From Branchiostoma floridae (Eukaryota > Chordata > Leptocardii > Amphioxiformes > Branchiostomatidae), in contig NC_049989.1 of the NCBI RefSeq assembly GCF_000003815.2, positions 2,646,342 to 2,710,341 on the forward strand: a DNA stretch of 64,000 bases. The letters run 5' to 3'. Shown here one piece after another: positions 47,101-57,839 of this stretch. Positions within the stretch are counted from its first letter, which is position 1. The number at the start of each line of letters is the position of its first letter. Made by a program: the position numbers and the translations under genes. The notes beneath the pieces were generated by a model that was given only the letters and a program-made list of their open reading frames with translations, did not search any database and had not been told where the DNA came from.

Positions 47101-50100
47101 TATCAAATATTCTTCCTCTCTCCTCAGGAAACTGGGACGACACCATCTGCGGTGGTCCCGCAAATTTCGTCTGCAAGAAACGTGAGTGACTCTATAAACA
47201 TTCTATCTTCACCATGACACTAAAAATTAAACATGTTTGCTTGGATTTGATTTTGCGGTAGGGAGAAAATGAGGTTTTCGAAGTGTTTTTGCTAAGTTCG
47301 TGACTGAAGAAACATTTTCATGGTGGTTTTAAGTTCGCGATTAAGAGATTACAACCATTTCCCCTTTTACGGTAGATCATGTAGAGAGTAATTTTGTGCT
47401 ATATATTTCGAGCCGAAAAGATAGCGATCTTGACACAGTAACGTATAATGGTAGAGAAAAAAAAAATCCAGCTGCAGTACATGGAATATTAGATATATCG
47501 ATTTACTGTGTGAATCGTCTTATATCAAAATACAATTCAACATTAACCCCTACGTACACGTCCAATCTGTACCTACGGGAAAATGGAGGTATCGGTTTCA
47601 TCCGTTCTGTTGATTTGATATCATATTATATCATATATCATATCATATCACATATCACATCATACTGCATAAATCAACCTAAACTCTATATATTTCAGGA
47701 AGGAATTAAATCTCAGATTTCTTGTTTGTGTATTCCCTCGCCAGCGTTTGACAAGTGCCAGTCCGGCATCGTGTCGTGTCCGGCCGGGTTCTTCTGTGAC
47801 AACTTTCCCGGGGAGTTCACCTGTTACTGCGACTTTGGGACCTACCGGGACGGGGAAGTTTGTAAAGGTATGGGCAAAATGTCGTATTGCATTCGCCAGA
47901 AGTGTGTGCGTGAACGTGTGCGTGTGATCATACTGATAGAAGGCTTGGCAAAAGGAAGAAACTATTCTGGAAGATATCTAGCGTCTGCACTAGCGTCTAT
48001 CTAGCGTCTGACCAACTTGTCTGGAGCAATGGAGCAACCAGCTGTCCCTACCAACCATTTTTGCTCAGTCCCTTCAGTGGTTGCTGTGGAGGTTTGGCTG
48101 TATTGCCTTTCTACAATGTCTACATTCATATGCATCTCACGATAACCATCAAAATCTTCCTATTGTGATCCACACAGAGTTTCACGTCTGTCCCCAAGGC
48201 TGGGTCCGGCTCGAAGGCCACTGTTTCCGCGAGTTTAACCAGACTCGGCTCGGCTACGCTGACGCCCGGGCCTCCTGCGCTCGCGAAGGCGCCCGCCTCG
48301 CTGCCGTGACCAACAGCTCCACCTACCAGTTCCTCACGAACTACACCCACACGGAGGAGGACGTTTGGATCGGTCTGCACTACGAGTCAGGTCATGGAGC
48401 ATTCCTGGCGAGCGATGGAGTTAACATAACGACGAGTATGTTTTTCTCTTCTGTAGGAATTTCAGATCAAGAATAGTTTAAGGGTAGAAATTTAGAAATT
48501 TGTCAGGATAGATTAAGACACACAGTGTACCGCGATTTTCAACTGTTGAAATGATGACTTATTATTCTCAGACAGTAGGTAAACATGCTCAATTGTTGTT
48601 GTTGTTCGCCTTGTTGTGGAACATAGTTCAGCAAGTTTCATTGCTATTCAAGTAGCAGGGTATATTTCGACAGAGAGGGGTTGCCTTCCCTTCCTCTTCT
48701 ATTTGCTAGAGCGCTTCCTCGATCACGGGACCCCCACTTTCCGTCCCTTCTGAAAGACCTGTGTAGCCCCAACCGAAATTCCCTTCCCAGGATAGAACAG
48801 GGGTCTTTAGATTACCAACTGATTTTAACAATGAGTTCACCAGTGAGACTGCTGCCAATTGAGGCTAAGTTGTGCTACTTTTCCCCCTGCATGTATCACT
48901 GTAGATCCCGGCTGGGGACTGTGGGAGCCGGACCTGTGGAACGAGACCTCGGGGTGTGGCTACCTCGTGCATGGGAACGAGAATAACGTGACGATCTACA
49001 CCTTCAACGTCAGCAGCTGTGACGTAGAGCGTCCATACATCTGCGAGATTGGTGGGTACAATTTTGACTTTGACAGTGCTGGTGTGATCAACTGTCACTG
49101 ATCCAACCCTCTGGATGCGAAATGCAGTACTACATTTCTATCATGGTGTTGTACAGTACATAGCCGGATATATGTGTGCCTGCAAGGATTCGTGTGTATT
49201 CATCGTAACAAGTACCTCAAATATTTTACCATTACAACACTGTTACAATGTATAGTACTTACATGAACCGAGAAGAGGGAGCCATAGACCACGCAAGTAG
49301 AAGGCAGAGGGAAAATGTTCGCGGTGGTTTTGAGTTCGCGGTGAAGCGGCCATCGCGAAAATCGCGAACATAAACCACCACGAAAGTTTTCGCATTTGCT
49401 TTTTTATTTGCCCACCTAGCACTGACCCAAGTAGACGACTGCAGCCCGGACCCCTGTGTGCACGCCGTGAGCTGTGAGGACCGGTGGGTGGGCTTCACTT
49501 GTCACTGTGAGACCGGGTGGACCGGGAAAAGGTGTGACATAGGTAAGTTCTTCACTTAAGACTGTTAAATGGTTGATTGGTTGACCTTTATTGCTCCTCT
49601 TATTGCATCCAAGAAGAAACTGAATTTCCCCCGACTTCTATTTGTTTTCTTCAAAATTTTGGCGAAGACAACTTCTAGAGACTAGTATCCAACTCCAAAC
49701 CGACCAACTCCAAACCACATATTACCTCGCTATCACTAAACCTTAACCATGATCTAGGGTATGTCGGGAGGACACACACTCAGTGTTGGCTATGTGTGAC
49801 AGGGGCTCTACAAAATGAATCACTATTCAACTTTTCGGTCGATCTAATATTTTCCACATAATGAAAGAGGCTGACTTACTTCCGATATAGATAAGATCAT
49901 GACACGCACGTCTTCGCCTCCACAGATATCGACGAGTGCCTGTCGTCCCCTTGCGAGAACAACGCGCCCTGCACCAACACCCCGGGATCGTTCGAGTGTA
50001 ACTGTCCCGCCGGCTATAATGGGCATATCTGTCTGGACGGTGGGTGACAACAGATAAACAAACAAACAAACAAACATACAAACAAACAAACAAGAGTTGT

Positions 50101-51658
50101 GTTGTGATATCTGTGATAAGAGCATAAAACCTGTTACAGATACAAACTTGACAAGTTTAGCAAGATAAGATAGATGGCAAGCATTTGTAGAATTTCTTTC
50201 CACGGTTAAGGTCAGCGGAGAAAAGGATTAACTAAAAATTTAGTTGGATTAGGATCATGAGGGGGGGGGTGTCAAATGTTTGTCTTTTGTAGCACTACAT
50301 CTTTTGTTCTTTATCTTGCTTGCTTGCACTTGCTTTGCGTTGCAATAAGTCAGCTCGTAGTTTCAAATGAGCATGTGCAGGGGTCAAAGTTCAAGGTCTC
50401 TTGCCGTTCCTTGTCTACATTATACCACAATGCATCGCAATGCTGCATATGCGCACTTGGAACTGTGACTGGCTTATTACTGGTCCCATATTTGCTGGGT
50501 AATTAATCGCTTACCTCCTTGTGTGGCGTCAAATGACCAAGTGGCTAGCGCAGCACACAATAGACCTAAAGGTCCTGGCTTTCAAAGTTTCACGGCATTC
50601 CTCACTCCACCCTGGTGTAAGAATGGGTACGTGCCTGACTTCGGTTGGGGAGGCAAAAGGCGGTGGAAGGAGACAGTTGGGCTCCGCCTTCCTATACCGT
50701 GCCTTAGACACAGTGGATAACAATGCACTGCCTCTACGGCCTCAAAGAACGCTATAGGACTTTCTTTTCCTTAAGTTAACCTAGACGCTTACATGGCTTC
50801 CCTCCGTGCATCCCCTGCAGACATCAATGAGTGTGACTCCTCCCCCTGCCAGAACGGTGGCCTGTGTGTGGACATGATTGACGTCTACACCTGTACCTGC
50901 AAGGAAGAGTTCACCGGGGGACACTGCCAGACCTGTAGGCGCTGTCGCTATCTTGCACACAGCTTTAATGTAGATGCACGGTTTTAGTACGTCTGGCCTT
51001 TCGTATGCTTCTTCCTTCTTTGGGATAAGGTATAATCATACCAGCACGGGGGCCGGAAAGATATGGGGCTTTCGGCTCACGTAGAGTATCTACCGATTCA
51101 TTGATGTATCAATGCGCACAGTATGTAAAGCTATCTTTATCTTTCCACAGGTTCAAAGCAGTATGTGTATGTGTATAGCTATCATGGCACACAGTCATGG
51201 TTATAGAAACTGTAACGGTTCCAGACTTTATTCTGAAGTATCTCTTTCCCGATTGGGGGCTTTTGACGTTTCTGGGAGTGTTTTATGAAGATTTCTCTGA
51301 ACAGTTTCGCATCTCCCTCACAGATACCGGAGCCACTCCCGGCTGGGTCATCGCCCTGGCGGTCATCCTGCCACTCATCGTGCTCGCTGCGCTGGCCTGC
51401 ATCATCGTCGCCGCGCTCAAGTAAGAACACTTATGGCCCGGTCATGTTAGTCGCACGAACGTCGTACGATCGAGGGTTTTCTTGAGAAGGTCGTGCATAT
51501 ATAGAGAGAGAGAGAATGACATGTATAGAAAGTAGTAAAAATAACGTTGTATTTCTTGTTCTACTTCCAGGCGCAAGAAGAGGCGTAAGGGCGTAACCCC
51601 GGCCGTCAGCCGCAAGCCGTCCGGAGAAATGATGGACAAGGGAACGGGAGAGAAATAG
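44175..51658 (+). CDS. Kringle/C-type lectin/EGF type I membrane receptor
   Basis: A probable cell-surface recognition protein. Exons seen: 44175-44241, 44442-44590, (gap), 45748-45912 (5' end in gap), 46603-46714, 47128-47181, 47745-47867, 48178-48435, 48905-49051, 49420-49542, 49926-50039, 50821-50934, 51324-51420, 51571-51658. All sequenced junctions are GT-AG and keep phase, mostly phase 1. Order: signal peptide (MTLGVYTALVIGLILTTS), kringle, C-type lectin domain, EGF, second C-type lectin domain, EGF, two EGF with calcium-binding D-I-(D/N)-E-C starts, a 24-residue transmembrane helix, and a short tail starting KRKKRRKG and ending EMMDKGTGEK. About 536 residues are visible; the second half of the kringle and the start of the first lectin domain fall in the N-runs at 45000-45267 and 45648-45747. 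Many N-glycosylation sequons. The ligand is unknown. Confidence 0.9.
44345..44441. mobile_element. Truncated MITE supplying the kringle-exon acceptor
   Basis: TAAAGGCGGTATCTCACTGC, the word ACTCAACGAATTTCGACGAA and TTTTCTTACGTTTTCG match the left half of the family at 4669, 45966 and 52594. The match stops at TTTTAG, the splice acceptor of exon 2 (44440-44441). Three bases before the AG the sequence departs from the transposon consensus. The polypyrimidine tract of this intron thus lies in transposon sequence. Confidence 0.75.
44442..44590 (+). CDS. Kringle domain, first-half exon
   Basis: Enters in phase 1 and leaves in phase 0 at a GTAATA donor. Encodes AFLPADCLYTVTNGGDYRGN, then VTESGLSCQPWDSQSPHRHV and YTPADYPQ. 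The pattern C..NG.DYRG...T.SG..CQ.W....PH matches the kringle family as seen in plasminogen. The second half (the NYCRNPD and PWC motifs) is missing and should lie in or near the 268-base gap that follows. Confidence 0.88.
44650..44735 (+). repeat. Dispersed repeat, intronic copy in the lectin gene
   Basis: AGGAGTTACTCAAGCAACTG, GTTTTGGAAACGGTCAGACG, TTTCAGGTAGCGTCCA and TTTTCGTCACTGACACTGA. Same family as 32115-32215. Confidence 0.65.
45000..45267. other. Assembly gap, 268 N
   Basis: Falls between the first kringle exon and the first lectin exon, so it probably hides the second kringle exon. Confidence 0.99.
45455..45630 (+). repeat. Dispersed repeat, copy 2
   Basis: Shares GATATTTGGTATGTAGGTAG, GACAAAGGTCAA and CTTGGTACTGCAG, in the same order, with 840-1060. 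Intronic in the lectin gene and cut by the gap that starts at 45648. Confidence 0.7.
45648..45747. other. Assembly gap, 100 N
   Basis: Exactly 100 N, the usual placeholder for a gap of unknown size. It removes the acceptor and 5' end of the first lectin-domain exon. Confidence 0.99.
45748..47181 (+). CDS. C-type lectin domain 1, three exons
   Basis: Exons 45748-45912, 46603-46714 and 47128-47181 (junction phases 0, 1, 1). Visible signatures: YCRAEGGYLASIHSAEENDF, WIGL, WQDGTSVDYQQWHPGEP and GNWDDTICGGPANFVCKK. The usual EPN sugar-specificity triplet reads EPR and the WND motif reads NWDD, so a calcium-dependent mannose-type site is only partly kept. The first domain cysteines are in the gap. 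Confidence 0.9.
45966..46215. mobile_element. MITE, TAAAGGTG family, in a lectin-gene intron
   Basis: TTAAGGTGCTATTCAACTGC to CAGTGAGATACCATCTTAAG, with the family core TTCTACGTTTTGTGTATTTT. It sits about 50 bases after the donor at 45913. No coding content. Confidence 0.8.
47745..47867 (+). CDS. EGF-like domain 1
   Basis: A single phase-1/phase-1 exon. Cysteine pattern DKCQSGIVSC, FFCDNFPGEFTCYCDFGTYR and DGEVCK, six cysteines. It separates the two lectin domains. Symmetrical phase-1 exons of this kind can be shuffled or duplicated without breaking the frame. Confidence 0.85.
48178..49051 (+). CDS. C-type lectin domain 2, two exons
   Basis: Exons 48178-48435 and 48905-49051 with phase-1 boundaries. 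A complete long-form domain: CPQGWVRLEGHCFREF, CAREGARLAAVTNSSTYQFL, VWIGLHYESGHG, then GWGLWEPDLWNETSGCGYL and CDVERPYICEI. The EPN/QPD and WND triplets are absent, so calcium-dependent sugar binding at site 2 is unlikely. At least six N-glycosylation sequons (NQT, NSS, NYT, NIT, NET, NVT). Confidence 0.9.
49312..49396. mobile_element. Foldback fragment before the EGF2 exon
   Basis: AATGTTCGCGGTGGTTTTGA pairs with the complementary TTCGCGAACATAAACCACC-like stretch on its right. Same family as the TA-flanked element at 52384-52591. It ends about 23 bases before the acceptor of the exon at 49420, so it supplies sequence near the branch site. Confidence 0.65.
49420..50934 (+). CDS. EGF-like domains 2-4, three exons
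   Basis: Exons 49420-49542, 49926-50039 and 50821-50934, all phase 1 on both sides, one domain each. Domain 2: DDCSPDPCVHAVSCEDRWVG, then FTCHCETGWTGKRC. Domain 3 opens DIDECLSSPCENNAPC and domain 4 DINECDSSPCQNGGLC; both openings and the aromatic-x-C cores (SFECNC, VYTCTC) fit calcium-binding EGF modules. Together they form a stalk before the membrane helix. Confidence 0.9.
51324..51658 (+). CDS. Transmembrane helix and cytoplasmic tail, last two exons
   Basis: Exon 51324-51420 encodes TGATPGW followed by the hydrophobic VIALAVILPLIVLAALACII helix and VAALK. The final exon 51571-51658 gives KRKKRRKGVTPAVSRKPSGE and ends GTGEK with TAG at 51656-51658. The basic stop-transfer sequence gives type I topology. 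I see no tyrosine-based signalling motif in the tail. Confidence 0.9.
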
Positions 51659-51801
51659 GAGAAGGATGGAAGGATGTAGAGATCTGATCTATAAGTTTTG
51701 ATTCAATAATAGTTTTGATAAGATTTTTGAACGTCTGTAAATTTTAGCAGCACTGACTACCGGCCATCGATACGCCACAGGAATAACAACCGAGATATTA
51801 G

Positions 51802-51807
51802 AATAAA
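51802..51807 (+). terminator. Candidate poly(A) signal of the lectin gene
   Basis: AATAAA about 145 bases after the stop codon. A second AATAAA lies at 52292-52297, so a longer alternative 3' UTR is possible. Confidence 0.55.
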
Positions 51808-52383
51808 CGATTTGTGTTTTTTTTTTCTAAGTTTTGTCGCATAGATGACGCCATTGCCATGTGCTGTATCGACAGTATCAAACTTAGCTTTTATCTTGAA
51901 GAAAGCACTAGGTATAGTTCACGTTTGTTTAGGGACTGGTCCCTTAGATGCCACAAAGGTATGACTTTTTTGTCATTCACGTTGTTGTTCACATTCGTTT
52001 TATGCATTTTAATATGAGCACAATGCACTTAATGATTAGCTGTATCCATTTTGGAATATTCTAGGGGACCTATTGAAATATGTAAATATGATTGACATTA
52101 TCTACCGTCCTTGAAACATGACAACGCTTTTTTATTTATCGTGTCGTGTCGTATCTTATGTACGTTGTAATCAGTTTAAAATTAATATCCCTTATTTCAT
52201 TATTCCCTTTGTAGGTTCATTTGTGTGTTAGTTTTAGCTTTTTTCTCTATTCAAAGCTTTTTTACACTAAGTAAACAATTCGGTGTTTTTAAATAAAAGC
52301 TATGCGATGTACGTGTAGATCGTTTCTTCGTTCGTTTGTGTTGCATACCCGGTAAACCATCTCATGGCGTAACACACCAGATA

Positions 52384-52591
52384 CTGTAAATGCAGAAATG
52401 TTCGCGGTGGATTAATGTTCGCGGCTTTCGCGGTGACCACTTAACCGCGAATTTAAAACCACCGCGAACATTTTTCTATTATGATATTAGATTGCAGTCT
52501 ATGGTAATACCACGAACTTAAATCCACCGCGAAAAGTCCCTTTTCCCGCTACCGCGAAATTAAATCCCCGCGAACTTAAATACATTTACAG
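52384..52591. mobile_element. TA-flanked MITE with TTCGCGGTGG repeats
   Basis: CTGTAAATG at the left faces CATTTACAG at the right, with TA on both sides (52382-52383 and 52592-52593). Internal inverted copies of TTCGCGGTGG / CCACCGCGAA. A truncated relative lies at 49312-49396. Directly followed by another MITE at 52594. Confidence 0.8.
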
Positions 52592-52593
52592 TA

Positions 52594-52848
52594 ATTAAAG
52601 GTGGCATCTCACTGCACTTGCGGCACCGGTGCGGCACTGCGGGGTTCGTAGCTGACTCAACGAATTTTAAACATAAAGAACGAACTTTCTTCCGTTTTGT
52701 GTATTTTGTTGTCTTCTTAGCCATACCTTTACGTACTACGCAACATCTAAATTATTGAAAATCACGAAAATAACAAAAAAGTGCCGCAGTGAACGAACCC
52801 CGCAGTGGCACAACGGCGCCCCAAGTGCAGTGAGATACCACCATTAGA
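52594..52848. mobile_element. MITE, TAAAGGTGG family
   Basis: TTAAAGGTGGCATCTCACTG at the left and CAGTGAGATACCACCATTA at the right. The best preserved copy of the family, with complementary GCGGCACTGCGGGGTTCG and CCCCGCAGTGGC segments inside. No transposase. Confidence 0.85.
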
Positions 52849-52849
52849 A

Positions 52850-53870
52850 TGGCAGATCGTCTGGGATTTGGGCAACAGCTGTTCTGGTGACGTCATCGGC
52901 GTCGTCCATTCGGCGCTAAATGCCGTGAAATCGTCTGAAATGTGACCCAGTGTGGAAAAGTCTATTTCTGGTGATCCTGACTGTTAGGAACAAATGCTAC
53001 CTTCTAACCTGACATTTTGACGTAAGCGGGTATGCTCTATAGATGATGTCACAGCGTATGCACCACAGATTCAACAATCACTGTGACCAAAATGAAAAGC
53101 CCAGCAAAAGTTCACATTTTGAATTTTCAGACAGTCGGATTTTTCTAAGCAAAACCATCCAGTTCGTCACATACGAAAAGTACAATGTACCAGAATCTTA
53201 ATTCTTATAGCAACCGGAGATGCCTAGATGCCAGAGTCTGTTTCCAGGGCCTTCAGTGGCCAGCTCCTCGGCTCCATAGTAATGTTCGTCTAACGAGCTG
53301 GGTGGGTGGTAATTTCCTTGGGAGGCATGTTGGCCCTGGAGCCTTGGAGCCAGCCTGGAAAAGTAACAGTCTGGCATCCAGGCTTTAACACAGGTATAAA
53401 ACTCGGAAAATGGGCCACCATCGCAATAAAATGTCATGAATGCCATCTTCAATTTGCTGAAAATTCCAAGAAAATTAGAACAACTTTAAGGTTTTCGCGC
53501 ACAACAAAAGGAGACAAAATCTTCGTCATTTAAAACTATGATCTCTGGAGATAGAGAACACTTATGGGTACATATATAGATATGTTTGCTTGTTCGAAGA
53601 TAATCTAATATGCCAGTAAGATGTTTGTACAAATATTAAAGGAACTCTTTCCAGGCCTTTGAACCGATTTGATCTTTTTTATCAGTAACATGGCCCTCAT
53701 GATGCTTTGGGAAATCATCCAAAAGTTGACGACGTATTTTTCTGTGCGTAAAGCACTAGCCTCAAAGAGCAGGCCTTTTCGGAAGGCTCCTGTGTCTAAC
53801 CATTAATTTCCAAGCCAATCCTTCAATTGCCAATGAACACTCCCAGGCCGACTACACGACCTTTGCCAGC
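52850..53870. other. Non-coding stretch
   Basis: No gene supported. About 53213-53390 contains several GCC(T)GGA/TCCAGG words that form weak inverted repeats, possibly another decayed element. Confidence 0.4.
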
Positions 53871-53876
53871 TTTTGA

Positions 53877-54080
53877 TCATCTACCAGGCTCTACAGGTCG
53901 CTGGTAGGACAGTGGAGATTGGACAAATATCGACACATAACATGTCAGATGAGTTAGCTGACAGAGGAGTTAGCTGACCGATGAGTATTGTTTGCTATAA
54001 ACTCGTTTGGCATGATATCTCTATGTATTTGTCCGGTTTCTGCTACTTTTTCAGCGATCTGTGGAGCCTGGTAGAGGCTA
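53877..54080. mobile_element. MITE of the TCTACCAG...CTGGTAGA family, decayed left end
   Basis: CATCTACCAGGCTCTACAGG at the left and GTGGAGCCTGGTAGAGGCTA at the right. The first bases of the left end differ from the family. The right end and the 32 bases beyond it match the half copy at 38744-38812. Confidence 0.7.
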
Positions 54081-54589
54081 AGACTTCCGTACGGACGTCA
54101 TGCGGACTTGAATATATACGCGCGTGTGAAATATCTAATGCTACGGTAGGATCTGCTTGGAGATTATCTAACCACCAGTTAATGCCAGGAAACGGAGTTA
54201 CCACAGAGACCAAACCGCACCCAGACTCCCCGCTCCAGTAGACTGCTGATTACGAGCCTGTGCTCCATGGAGATGATGATGTATGTGAGATGTATGTCCG
54301 GTTTTATCGGGAGGGCGGGGTCTAACGTGCTAACAGTGGTCCGTTCTGTGTCTGGGTAATGGGCCGGGAGAATCCGACCGTGACTTCCTTCCTTCCATAG
54401 ACAAATAGTCTAGTTACTGACCCTGACAATAAGTGATGTTTGTGAGCCGTGCACTGCGGGCATCCTGGATCAGTGAGAAAAACACTTGTTTGCCGTCATT
54501 TCAGCTGGTTCAGATCACACCAATGCAAGTCTTTCCGCATCCCGATGCGGTTGGTAGATTGTATTGAAAAATCATTGAGACAGACACCG

Positions 54590-54740
54590 ACACATACACA
54601 CTCACTTCCAGAAGCACACATACACACGCATGCGCGCGCGCGCGCGCACACACACATACACACGCACACACACATAGATAAACACACACACACACACACT
54701 CAAACACAAACATATACACATGCGCTCACATATACACCAA
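54590..54740. repeat. CA/GCGC microsatellite
   Basis: (CA)n with a (GC)n block near 54632-54646 and TACACA variants. The CVCVCV- and HTHTHT-type frames across it are artefacts. Confidence 0.95.
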
Positions 54741-55029
54741 ACTCCTTGTAATACTTCCAAACAGAAGACGCCAGAAATGTGACTCATAGTGGCCCATTCT
54801 GCCAGAAAACGTGTCGAACATGGAAAGAAGGGAAATATTACCCCGCCTTTGTCCACACGATGAAAAGCGAAAATGCCAAATGCCAGACCGCCCAGCCTTC
54901 AGATGTACCCGCTTCAGATTCTTCATTCAGAACCCGTAGACTCCCGTTGCGTCATTTGTTGCGAAAACAAAAGATGTTCGTCACAACAGACTGGCAAAGG
55001 ATCTTCGAATGGGAATTAAGCTAGTGTCA

Positions 55030-57235
55030 ATATTGACTCATACTTAAGAATATGCAGTGATGTAATAATAAGAGGGTTATTTTGGGAGCCATAAGCCGGA
55101 AAATGTCAAGTGGAAATCCTTTTTTTTTTTTTGGACCGAGAAAAGTTCGTGCTTGTGATGATAGCCGTTGAAAGACCAGTGTGCCACAGATACACTACTG
55201 CGGTTGCTCACGCATAGTGACGTAGTCAGTTCTTCGGGAGGGTCTGCATGGAGGGATCCTGTCAACGTTTAACGGTGAATATAGGAGTACTGGCAAAATG
55301 CAGAACACTGACATCACCAAACGCTCCGAAGTGATTTTAGGGCAATCTGGTGTTCAACTTCTAGATAATCTGTCAATAAAGCTAAACGATAAATTCAGGA
55401 TAAGAAAAAAAAATACTTTTCTTCACGAATAATTTATCGACAATGTACCATGTTGAATAAGATTGGGGCGAGTATTTATAATAAGATACGGTAAATTACA
55501 ATATAATAACACTATACGCCTCACAGAAACATGACATACACAGCCTCCTAAAGTCCAAAGCACCGAGCTTATTTGCATCGCTATTTTTGGGTGGCGGGCT
55601 GTGTCTTCTCCGTGGTTTATGAGGAAGGGGGTGCTCTGGTTGAGTTTGTTTTCATGAATCAAGTCCAAACCTGACGGTTGGAAGAATCGGGAGACCTTGA
55701 AATAGCGGCACTGTGCTTGGGTGAGTCAAGGTTGTTAAAGAGTGATAGATTGATACATGTGCTGGTGGCGCAATCACTCAGTAAGTCGTACGTGGTTCTA
55801 TAGTGCTTTCTTACGTCGTGAGCTTTGCACAATCCCCATTCCACTGCAATTGGATATACGATGCAAAATGTAAAAAAAATCGACTAAAAGACAAGAAAAC
55901 AATGAAAGCGGAAAAAAGATTCATTTTTTTTTGTTTTTCATCCGTGAAATGTGTGCGCACCACCGCATATAACTCCATTGTCATACAAGACTGAAGGATG
56001 CCAACAACAAATTGCATATGACGTGTGTTTGATCCTTTGGAAATATTCAGATTTCGGGCAAAGTTCGTTAACGAAAGGTGCAAGAATGGATTATGGGTGA
56101 TGCATTTTCATATCATGTTGACAGCGTTCCTCTTTGACTTTGTGGGCAGTATGTGTTCTGACATGAGTTGGTCTTTGTCACGCACTGAATGCAGGAAATG
56201 CTTGCTTTTCTAAAACATCAAACCTTTACGTACATAATATGAAGAAATGTGATCAAATGATGATATACAGCTGAAATGCGGCTGGCAAGCGTTCACAAGA
56301 TTTCAGGCTTCACAAATTGAGAACATTACTGTCTTGATGTACTTATGTCCGATTACAAGAAGTATGAAATAGTTTGTCGGTTTGGACCGCAATGCAGGGT
56401 CGCTATCTTGAACGGCTCCCTCTCAAAAGTCAAAACTGTTCAAGTGAGTAGTTAGAAATGATTTAGGCTGACCGAAGTTGAACATGTCGAGCATAATGTT
56501 TGATTTTGGCAACTCATCTCCAACCAATGTTAGGGTGACTTCCTTCGCACTGCAGTATTTCTGTACTTTGTTTTGTTTCTTTGTTTTGTTTCTTTGTCGA
56601 AGGATACGGTCAATACGAAATCAACGACGCTTGAGCCACAAACTGCGCCGTTTATATCTGTAGAATGTGTACGCCAATGCAGCTTTTTAGAAACCAAGTG
56701 CAACTTCAAGTTCAACTCGGTACAACAGAGAAGTGTTTACATTTCTCACCCTCGCTCCCGCCTTTGTCTTTTCCCGAATTTTTCCACAAAATCATCGGGC
56801 AACCGTGCCCCTAAGTGTCGGTGGCCTTGGCTTCTCCACATATAAGGCCGCTGCAAGTAAACTTCATGGGTGGCATCCGCGCGTGCATTGGTTTTAGCCT
56901 GATTTCGAAAATAAAAGCAAGGGAATTTCGTTCTCCTCTAGCGATGGTCAACAAGAAAATACCAAAATGTGAAAAATGGCGCGTAGAGTTTACTTATCAA
57001 AAGCCACAGTAGTGCGGTAGCCATGAGCATAGTTCTAGAGTACACTTGTGTGGTAGTATTGAATGCAGTTGTAGTGATACTACTACCACTTGTACTCTAC
57101 ATATACTCAAGGCTACCACGCTAGTATCACTTCTGCAACCACCGAACTGTCACTTCCACGACTGCTCTCATCGCTACCTCACTAGTATCACTTTTACAAG
57201 GCTACCACGCCGCTTTCTGCATTATTTGCATACAG
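55030..57235. other. Non-coding stretch
   Basis: No gene supported. A 65-base inverted repeat lies at about 57032-57096 (AGAGTACACTTGTGTGGTAG facing CTACCACTTGTACTCT). Frames of 60-90 codons lack domain or splice support. Confidence 0.45.
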
Positions 57236-57830
57236 AAATAAAAGACTTGGTGGTATATGTGTTGTCTTCAAAACTTCAAGGGCTCTATGGCGCGGTCACA
57301 TAGGTCGTGCGATCGTCGCACGATCGCTAACCTCGGGCATTTTTGAGGACAATATGTACGTCCCATGCAAAGTTCAACTATCTTGGTACACAAAATGCTG
57401 CTGGACCCATGTCGATGGTTGGTTCTGTCACAGTCTGCTTGAAATTAAATCCTATGGCCATCAAAATCGTACGACGACCGCACAACCTATGTGGTCGCGC
57501 CATATCTTGAAAATTTAGATAATTTTTCACCATTTGTTTTTGCATTAGACCTGGAGTCTGCATACATTTTTCATAGAATGTACTTGCTGTAGTCTAAGGC
57601 ATATCAGGCAAACAGAGACAGTGGGATAAAAGACTTGGTGGTATTTGTTGTCTTCAATTCAGAATTTCTTGTAACAGTTACAATTTTTATGGCCTCTTTC
57701 TTGAAAATGTAGATCTTGTTCTTTTCCCAATTGTTCATGTTCTAGCGTCAGACTTTGAGTCTGCATGGAATGTTATCGATAAAATGTACTTGCTGTGGCC
57801 TACGGTTTGTCAGGCAAACAGAGACAGAAG
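57236..57830. repeat. Tandem duplication with a MITE in one copy
   Basis: Two diverged tandem copies, starting near 57236 and 57626, share AATAAAAGACTTGGTGGTAT, TTGTCTTCAA, GAGTCTGCAT, AATGTACTTGCTGTRG and AGGCAAACAGAGACAG in order. The first copy holds an inverted-repeat element (57286-57504) that the second lacks. Confidence 0.75.
57286..57504. mobile_element. MITE with TATGGCGCGGTCACATAGG ends
   Basis: TATGGCGCGGTCACATAGG at the left faces CCTATGTGGTCGCGCCATA at the right, each extended by a CGTGCGATCGTCGCACGA-like palindrome. The target duplication is not clear. A partial relative occurs at 51432-51476, in the last intron of the lectin gene. Confidence 0.75.
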
Positions 57831-57839
57831 AGTGGCTGT

